From NCBI GenBank assembly GCA_963978905.1, contig OZ022256.1:59236646-59300645 (forward strand): a DNA stretch of 64,000 nt. The letters are read 5' to 3'. Origin of the DNA: Trichostrongylus colubriformis. Taxonomy: Eukaryota > Nematoda > Chromadorea > Rhabditida > Trichostrongylidae. The notes beneath the pieces were generated by a model. That model ran no database searches, was not told the DNA's origin, and saw only the letters and a list, made by a program, of their open reading frames with translations. Positions 58,101 to 64,000 of this stretch are shown here, one piece after another. Made by a program: the position numbers and the translations under genes. How positions within the stretch are numbered: the first letter of the stretch is position 1; each line of letters begins with the position of its first letter.

Positions 58101-61100
58101 CCGGCTGCCTCCTTAATTTTCTGAAGTCATTTCTCTTGAACAGGAAACAGTCAGTAATTCTCAATGGTTTGCGCTCCCGAATCTACAGAACAGAAAGTGG
58201 AGTTCCACAGGGCACCTGCCTTGGTCCTTTGATGTTTACACTCTACATTAACGATATGCCACAATGTCTCCCACCAGACGTGCATTGTTCGCTGTACGCA
58301 GATGACGTTAAAATCTGGTGCTTTGATCAGTCTTACCTACTACAGGAAGCGCTTGATTCCATAGCTAAGTGGTCGCAAAAGTCTGAGCTTACTATTTCTC
58401 GAGAAAAGACGATAATCCTACAGTTAGGCCCATCTCGTTTAACAAATTTTGACTTTTCGATCAACGGCACAGAGCTTAAAAAATCGGAAACAGCACGCGA
58501 CTTAGGAATATCATACTCTTGTTCTCTTTCCTTCGATGATTACATTGACAAAGTTGTTTATCTAGCCAATTGCAGGGCTAACTATATTCTCCGCGCCTTT
58601 TCGACCAGGAATACGGAAACATTATTTTCGCTTTTTGCAAGTTATGTTCGTCCTTTACTGGAATATTGCCCAATGGTATGGAGTCCTTCAAGTAGACTCT
58701 TGGTCGAGCGCATTGAGAAAGTTCAGGCGAAGTTTACTGAAAGAATTTTTGCTCGCGTAGGGATGTTCCATCTGTCTTACAAGCACAGATTATCGCTACT
58801 TAATGCCAACACATTAGAAATGAGGAGAAAAATGGCCGATTACGAATTTGTCTTTAAGGTGTCCTGGAATTTAGTAGATGCAGACTTTGACATGCTTTTC
58901 AACAGATCGGTAACTATTGGACGCACACGTGGTCATAACTTTAGAATACTGAGAGAAAAAACGAAAACAACGGAATTTCGTAACTCCTTTACCCAGAGGA
59001 TCATTTCTGTCTGGAATGACTTGCCCATCTCAGTGGTGAACTCAAATTCTGTTATTTCGTTTCGAAGCAAGCTAAAGAAAATCATGATTGCACAAGGGTG
59101 GTTCTAGCCGCATACAACAGGAATCAAAAGAGTATTCGGTTCATTGACTCGAATAAGAAACGGAATAAGAACAGAAGCTAAAGTTTTATCTCTGAGTTCG
59201 GAAGCGATGCTTTTGTCATAATGGTCCTTGCTGTGTTTTTTCTTCGGTCATTGTATTTCTAGTACTAGTGCGTTTATTTTACTTATAAGCTGACCCTTGC
59301 TTGTGTTCATATTAGATGCTTTTGTAATTCCCATTACGTCGGTAGGTGGCCCTTGGTGGGGTTGGCGGACCAACTAAGATGGTATCCGGAGTCGTGTAAT
59401 GCTCGAGCGACTTGCAGTGTTGGCGGGCCACTGCTCTTCACCACCAAGTTTCCCACCCTACTGTCATTGATCCACGCATACTATCCGATGTTCGAGTTCG
59501 AGTTCTGTTCATGTTTCTGTCTTCCTAATGTTTTTTTTTTCCTTTTCCTCTATCGGCAGTGTCTAGTTACAGTATTTAACATGCTATTTTTTTTTTTGCC
59601 ATGTGAAACCGATAATAAATAATAATAATAATATTCTCTGTGGATGAAGATTCCAGTGCTCAGGAGATCATCCATGGGGGAACTTCCATTGGAAAGGTGC
59701 GTCCTAGGGTATATATTACGATCTGTGTCGAGCACGCAGCAATCCCGATCGCACTATCTCACGTCCGCTAGGCGAGTTGCTGCGTGGGCGGGACAACGTG
59801 CTGGCTGGCTGACTCGACCTCTCGCATCCATCTACTCTCACTGCCTAGAGATGCAGATGGGGCAAAATGGAAGAAAAGTCTCAGGTTCCCGTTTCTTGGG
59901 TTTTTGATCATTTTAATCCTATCTTTCTTCACTGTTACACTACTGATCACTTCGACTATCATATTTCACACCACACTTTGTCCAAAATACCCCTGCCAAT
60001 GTTCTCAACTTCTTTCTCTCATTACTATTAAACTTCTAAAGCTAGAATTCCTTACATCAGACCTCGTTCGAAAAAAAGGTGCAATATTCCAAATAAAAAG
60101 CTAGAAATTACTAACCGAGAGGACAGGCCTGAGGCTGTACGATAGCGGGCTGTTGCTGTGGGCAATACTGCTGTTGAGTGGTTGTTGTTTGACAGTTCTG
60201 AAAAATACAAATGAATTTTCAGAAACAACACGGATAAGGTGATATTTGAAGATGAGTCTATTAATGTACGTTCTGCTTGTCCCAGCCAAGTGACTCATTC
60301 TGCCTTCTCCGATGCCACTCTCGCTAGATACAAACGTTCGCAGCTGTCTCGTTTAGTTGCTCTCGCCGTCTGCATCACTCCCTATAGTGAGGCAGAGGGT
60401 ACGAAAGCACGTCCTTCGTAGTAAAAGGGTATGGGATGCTACTTCAGTAGTCTTTTTCCTTCCTGGCTGAGCTATTGTTACTGCTACGTGGCAACAGTAA
60501 CAATGGCTCAGCCAGGAAGGAAAGAGAGGAAAACTGATAGCAAAATGTAGATATGGCTCATATCGAGAATAGAAAGAAAGCAAAGATACGTTATAAGCCC
60601 TTACTTTTATCAACGGCGCTTAATGTGAAAAAAAAGTTGCCGAAACCCCGAGAAGTAGCATCCCTATCCCTTTCACTACGAAGGACGTGCTTTCGTACCT
60701 TCTACATCACTATACTGAGTGATGCAGACAGCGAGAGCAACTAAACGAGACAGCTGTGAACGTTTGCATCTGATAAAGAAAAGTTGTTTCCACTCTAATG
60801 CAAAAGGCGCAAGTTAGGTGCCAGCGCCAAAAACCACTGTCATATTCGTGGTCAGCTTCCTGGACAACCATTGTAGCAGAAGTTTTTAGCGAAAAAAATT
60901 TTTTCTGCGATCCTACGATTTAAGGAGTGGTGTTAGTTGAGCAGGGCCCGGGATAAATGGTGATTCTTGTTTTTTTGGGTGTGTACCTTTACGCAAGGAT
61001 TTCGCACCGCGACGAGCGGTTTCAAAGCTATGCGCGCGAGGTAAAGTTTTTGTGGTTGTTGGGTAGTGAAGAAGCGATTACACGGTCATGTCAAGGGCGC

Positions 61101-62650
61101 CGTATGCTGTTGTATATCGCTTCATGACCCATCTACAGCGGCTTTACCAACCCGTTGTGCAACACGCCGCAGTGCACAATTTTGACATAAGGGCACACAC
61201 CCTATTTTTGCAGCATATGTCGCCAGTCCAAGAAGTTACCGACTAGATCACGCGAAACGTCAAACGAACACCTGGTTGGGTGTGTGCATTTAACACAAAT
61301 CGTTTCACGGCGTCGCACTCGCGGCGTCATCAGCACGACTTGCCGAATCGATTGCCCTTGGGAGCCCGGCAGAGCGTGGCTGCGTTATCTCTGCATTTCC
61401 ATCCATGCCACACTGCCTCCTGCACCCATGCCACAGTGCCTCGTTTGAAGGCTGCCATGCCCTGCCGCTGGTACTCGCCCCCGCCGAGCCGCTCGCCGCG
61501 GGCGACCACGACCACGCAATTTTCCGTCATAAGTGCACACGCCCCACCTGGTTGACCGTCGACCCCATGGTCAGGCTTCTTCACGGAAACTCTGCGCAAA
61601 GGAAACGAGAGATTGCGCGACGATGGAGCCAGATCAAAAATTCAAATGATTTTTTATAAAACAACACGGATAGGGTATTATTTGAGGGTGAGTCACTTAC
61701 TGTAAGTTCTGCTTAAGCCAAGCGACTTATTCTGCCCTCTCCCTACACTGGACTATGGCTCGTGACACGGACTAATGAAGACTTTGGGGTGTATGCACTT
61801 ATGACGAAAAATCGTTTTGCGGCGTCGCAATCGCGGCATCAGCAGTATGAATTGCCGAATCGATTGCTCTTGAGAGCCCGCCAGAGTTTTGCTGCGCCAC
61901 CTCTGCACTTCCACCCATGCCACCTTGCCTCCTCCACCCATGCCACACTGCGTCATTTTAAGGCTGCCATGCCGTGCCACTGGTACTCGCATCCGTCGAG
62001 CCGCTCGCCGCGGGCGGCCACGCGATTTTCCGTCATAAGTGCACACACCCAAGACTTTGCTGGCGTCCGCTCGAAACTCTCGATGAGCCGGTGACAGGTC
62101 GAGGCCAACAGTCATTTTCGGTGAACCGATCTATAGAATTGAAACTGAAATAAAAGTCGGACTACTGACCACTTGAAGAGAAGCAGTAATAGGTAAACAT
62201 TGGCATGGTGTTTGAGAAGGTTGCGGGCAGCATGTGAGTGACATCAGAATCTAGAAACATCTAGAAATTCTTCGAATCCATCCACACGATATCTGAATGC
62301 GATCACCTTTTCATTCTGATTGTTTGTCGTCACACATGTACAAGCAGGTTGAGCAGGTGGACATGGACACGGCTGGTATTGTGAGAACTGGAGCGGCTGT
62401 AAGAACGGCTAAGAGTACATAGTAAGTATTGTGTCGTGCGATGAGCACGACACCAGCGCCATATAAAACTGGCTAAAGGCATAAAAGATCTGGTTACCGC
62501 GTTATTGAGCATGGGTGAACGTCGAGACTTGTTCGAGTTAATCGGGATGACTACCGGCTTAAGTATTTCCGGACTTGGACATACACAATTCTCTTCGCCA
62601 TTTGGACAAGCACATTGACGTGGGGCTTCACGTACTTCTTCCACAAGAAA
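55174..62650 (-). CDS. Cys-rich extracellular protein with chitin-binding-like (CBM14-type) block, partial (gene 5)
   Basis: Exons in transcript order: 62650-62498, 62396-62307, 60197-60116, 56720-56425, 56364-56182, 55218-55174. All are in phase (849 nt, 283 codons including the stop); the upstream start exon was not found. The first three exons encode Cys-Pro and Gln-rich text (CACPNGEENCVCPSP, CPCPPAQPACTC, Q-rich NCQTTTTQQQYCPQQQ). The fourth and fifth encode a cysteine pattern resembling a peritrophin-A domain: GICSWM, HYLQCQPAP, NLFCGRW, MPCAPSTVFD, ICVWD. Then comes a second Cys cluster (CSCVGGVQIGSC, YQCPGQSVCQ), ending in CMVCCYFRRKARRT. CBM14 domains bind chitin in cuticle, eggshell or gut, which is inference for this protein. 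The acceptor at 56720 (TTGAAAG) is weak and the small last exon is the least secure. Confidence 0.5.
55332..55495. mobile_element. Harbinger-like foldback MITE, 164 bp (TAA duplication)
   Basis: GGCCGCGTTCATACTTTGCG and the right end ...CTATGTACGCGAAC are inverted, with TAA on both sides (55329-55331, 55496-55498). It lies in the last intron of gene 5. Confidence 0.6.
55875..56115 (-). repeat. GC-rich repeat related to 27320-27560
   Basis: The minus strand repeats the 27320-27560 block order (GCTTTGCGGCGTCGCACTCG, CTTCAAAGATTGCCAGTTGGG, GCTTCGGAAGTTTTTAC). It sits in the last gene 5 intron, ending 66 bp from exon 56364-56182. Confidence 0.5.
56983..57170. mobile_element. Foldback MITE, 'CTCCATTTCGGAGCGCC' family, copy 4
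   Basis: CAGTCCATTTCGGAGCGCCT and GCGCTCGGAAATGGACTG are inverted ends around CACTCTCGCCACG-type repeats. It abuts the 5' end of the retrotransposon at 57171. Confidence 0.7.
57171..59107 (+). CDS. Reverse transcriptase of the non-LTR retrotransposon (partial)
   Basis: The frame is open from 56963 to the stop at 59107 (714 codons), but the first about 69 codons come from the adjoining foldback MITE, so only 57171 onward belongs to the element. Motifs in order: VKRFWGYCN linker, SPDGLPYIFLK, VRPIHKKGDK and NYRPVCLTASLSKVMERI, AYIDFSKAFDSI, ESGVPQGTCLGPLMFTLYIN, and the catalytic YADDVKIW (residue about 445 counted from 56963). A thumb and C-terminal region follow (HRLSLLNANTLEMRR, FRILREKTKTTEFRNSF, SVWNDLP), typical of insect and worm non-LTR elements. 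The frame shows no stop or frameshift across the RT, so insertion may be recent or selection recent. No RNase H was seen. It cannot retrotranspose alone without an endonuclease. Confidence 0.85.
57171..59628 (+). mobile_element. Non-LTR retrotransposon (CR1/Jockey-like), 5'-truncated
   Basis: It carries an intact reverse transcriptase frame and about 520 bp of 3' UTR, ending in an (AATAAT)n tract at about 59609-59628. No endonuclease domain or ORF1 precedes the reverse transcriptase; the sequence stops at a foldback MITE. The 3' simple-repeat tail and the family-like reverse transcriptase point to the CR1/Jockey group rather than to LTR elements. Orientation is opposite to gene 5, in whose intron it lies. 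Confidence 0.8.
59635..59950 (+). repeat. Interspersed repeat, second copy of 52540-52860
   Basis: It starts TATTCTCTGTGGATGAAGATTCC right after the retrotransposon tail and contains GGCGAGTTGCTGCG and GGGTTTTTGATCA. It may be the target into which the retrotransposon inserted. Confidence 0.5.
60335..60768. repeat. Imperfect 430-bp palindrome, double arms
   Basis: The outer arms CGTTCGCAGCTGTCTCGTTTAG and CTAAACGAGACAGCTGTGAACG are inverted, as are GAAAGCACGTCCTTCGTAGT and CTACGAAGGACGTGCTTTCG further in. The centre CCTTCCTGGCTGAGCTATTG...ACAATGGCTCAGCCAGGAAGG is a second palindrome about 60 bp long. No protein frame. Probably a foldback MITE of unknown superfamily in a gene 5 intron. Confidence 0.65.
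61010..61200. repeat. Degenerate foldback, 'GAAGCGATTAC' core
   Basis: GAAGCGATTACACGG, GGGCGCCGTATG and the right end GACATAAGGGCACACACCC resemble 14255-14415 and 52320-52530. Poorly conserved. Confidence 0.4.
61278..61545. mobile_element. GC-rich hAT-like foldback, 268 bp (TSD ACCTGGTT)
   Basis: GGGTGTGTGCATTTAACAC and TCATAAGTGCACACGCCCC are inverted ends; the exact 8-bp duplication ACCTGGTT lies at 61270-61277 and 61546-61553. In an intron of gene 5. Confidence 0.75.
61786..62050. mobile_element. GC-rich hAT-like foldback, 265 bp (TSD AAGACTTT)
   Basis: GGGGTGTATGCACTTATGACG and CGTCATAAGTGCACACACCC are inverted ends; the exact 8-bp duplication AAGACTTT lies at 61778-61785 and 62051-62058. 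It lies only 241 bp from the preceding copy, with a different target site. Confidence 0.75.
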
Positions 62651-63184
62651 CTGAAAAATAAACAACGATAAACAGGAAACACACAAAGGAGAGTACTCAA
62701 AAAAGAATAGACTGCGACATTTAGTGCCATGGCTGAGCCACAACGGCTCGCGTTAAGGAAAAAGGCTTAGAATAGATAAATAAAGTAGTCTATAGTTTTG
62801 AAGTCTAAAATTATGAAAAGATTTCTCGAAGTTTTGGATTTTGAGGATTTTGGAAAAAAGATTTTCAAAGTCTTGATTTTCAATATTTTTTCAAAGCCGA
62901 ATTTTGAAAGGAATAGACTCATTGAGTTATTATTTGTTCCTATATGGTTATTAAACTAAAAGTTAGGAGAATATTTTTTGGATAAATCATTTCTGGGGGC
63001 CTTGTGACATGGAGTCAGTTTGATTTCCGTTTCGCACGGGCCTTACACGGAAAGCAAACAATTAGCAGAATCCTCCTTCTAAACTTTCTGGATAAATCAT
63101 TTCTAAAATGACATGACGTTTCCAGAGTAATTAGAGACCTTCCCGAATGAGGCGGATTTGAGCCCCTCTAACCCTCATCTGACG
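62651..63184. other. Gene-free stretch with AT-rich text and a small hairpin
   Basis: No start exon for gene 5 was found here. A short inverted motif GATTTCCGTTTCGCACGGGCC...ACGGAAAGCAAAC lies at about 63011-63060 and has a more perfect relative at 40943-40997. Confidence 0.4.
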
Positions 63185-63711
63185 TCATGCATTGACTTTC
63201 CGTGTTGGGCAAACTACCCCCGTAAACCACCACATGAAGAATGCTCCTGGACAACATCCTGTAAGTGCTCGCATCGCTGACTCAGCTGGCGTTGAACGTG
63301 TCTCGTGAACGGAGGGCTCCGCACGAAAGCTGGTTCTATGGATTTCCCCATACTTTCGATCGGAGTTTGTTACAAAAATCAACCACTTTTCGTTCATGCT
63401 GAACATGTGGGCAAAAATCATGTGGACTATTCTGATCTCTTCGGACGATCATTGAGCAGAAGCGCTCCCGTAAGGTGTCAAGGATCAGGTAGCCTTGTCG
63501 TCGATCATGTAATTCAACGCGCCAGTTGATGGAACAGAGCTGTGTCACCAAACTGGATTTTTTCCGAACGGCAAGCGAACGCCTGAGTGCGGTTGCCTGA
63601 TTGCCAGACTTGCCAGACATGAGTGAGAGACCTCTCTTCGAAATGCTCTCTCAAGCTTCTTCGGTCCAGGTTCCGTTGTTGTATTTGAGAAATGAAGAAA
63701 TCATGCATCAT
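63185..63711 (-). pseudogene. Possible degenerate Tc1/mariner-type transposase
   Basis: Minus-strand frames contain MNEKWLIFVTNSDRKYGEIH with FFMWWFTGVV further on, similar to the DEKW...WWD segment of mariner transposases, and upstream in other frames LNDRPKRSE and HDFFISQIQQRNLDR. Stops and frameshifts interrupt all frames. No terminal repeats were located. The resemblance is weak and by eye. Confidence 0.3.
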
Positions 63712-64000
63712 CTTCGATTGATTTCAAAGAAGTGAAAAATTCAGACAGGCAGTCTCGGATGGGAAAGCGGGACGAAGTAGGAAGTGGCGTCATACTCGCA
63801 AAAAATTACCGTATTTCTAGCCATATTGGCGGTTTCTTGTGGCTCTGGAGGACAAGTTGATTATACTGCTTGTTTTTCAATAATTACTTGAGGTTGTATG
63901 TTTTGTAAACTTATCTAGTAGACGGTTGGTGATACCCTTCCATCCATGATTTTATCACTTTTGTAAGGAGTTCCTCTTGACATCGTCCTCTTGACTAACT

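Overview
This is eukaryotic nuclear DNA, almost certainly from a nematode and probably a clade V (strongylid-like) parasite. The evidence is: small exons in long introns, introns ending in the worm-type TTTTCAG acceptor, acceptor-like sites a few bases upstream of start codons (as for spliced-leader trans-splicing), nematode-like glutamate dehydrogenase and tRNA-guanine transglycosylase proteins, and a very high load of Tc1/mariner-type transposons. The genus is inference.

I can build five protein-coding genes. (1) + strand, 737-4874: a ten-exon, 365-residue medium-chain dehydrogenase/reductase (MDR) that lacks the classical catalytic-zinc ligands. (2) + strand, 6541-9703: an eight-exon, 394-residue queuine tRNA-ribosyltransferase catalytic subunit (tgt-1/QTRT1). 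(3) - strand, 22232-10306: a thirteen-exon, 537-residue mitochondrial glutamate dehydrogenase (gdh-1), convergent with tgt-1. (4) - strand, 51504-28470: an unrecognised ten-exon, 470-residue single-pass (type II) membrane protein. It was reconstructed from ten exons whose splice phases all agree, and its 1.4 kb of coding sequence is spread over 23 kb. (5) - strand, from about 62650 to 55174: a cysteine-rich extracellular protein with a chitin-binding-like (CBM14-type) cysteine block. Its N-terminal exon was not found. From memory, gdh-1 and tgt-1 also lie close together in C. elegans (cosmid ZK829, chromosome IV), so the left third looks like conserved microsynteny.

Nearly everything else is mobile DNA, much of it in introns of genes 3-5. 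Recognisable items are: two internally deleted mariners with perfect or near-perfect terminal repeats and TA duplications (30216-31117, 34796-35692), the second inside the transposase remnant of another Tc1-like element; a mariner foldback (35976-36651); a 1.56-kb Tc1-like foldback (38010-39568); a 5'-truncated non-LTR retrotransposon with an intact reverse transcriptase frame (57171-about 59628); a 491-bp MITE with a 34-bp perfect inverted repeat and an 8-bp target duplication (47583-48073); a GC-rich foldback family with seven copies, six flanked by exact and one by near-exact 8-bp duplications (hAT-like); a second foldback family with TTA/TAA/TGA duplications (Harbinger-like); a tRNA-derived SINE family; and palindromic elements carrying a tRNA B-box. 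Nesting is common and lets several insertion orders be read directly.

The genes do not form one pathway. GDH joins amino-acid and TCA metabolism in mitochondria, TGT inserts queuine into tRNA, the MDR protein has an unknown substrate, and genes 4 and 5 are membrane or extracellular proteins. No bacterial operon, CRISPR array, rRNA or intact canonical tRNA gene was seen. The most unusual content is the membrane protein of gene 4 and the layered families of foldback elements, including one whose insertion abuts a gene-4 splice donor.
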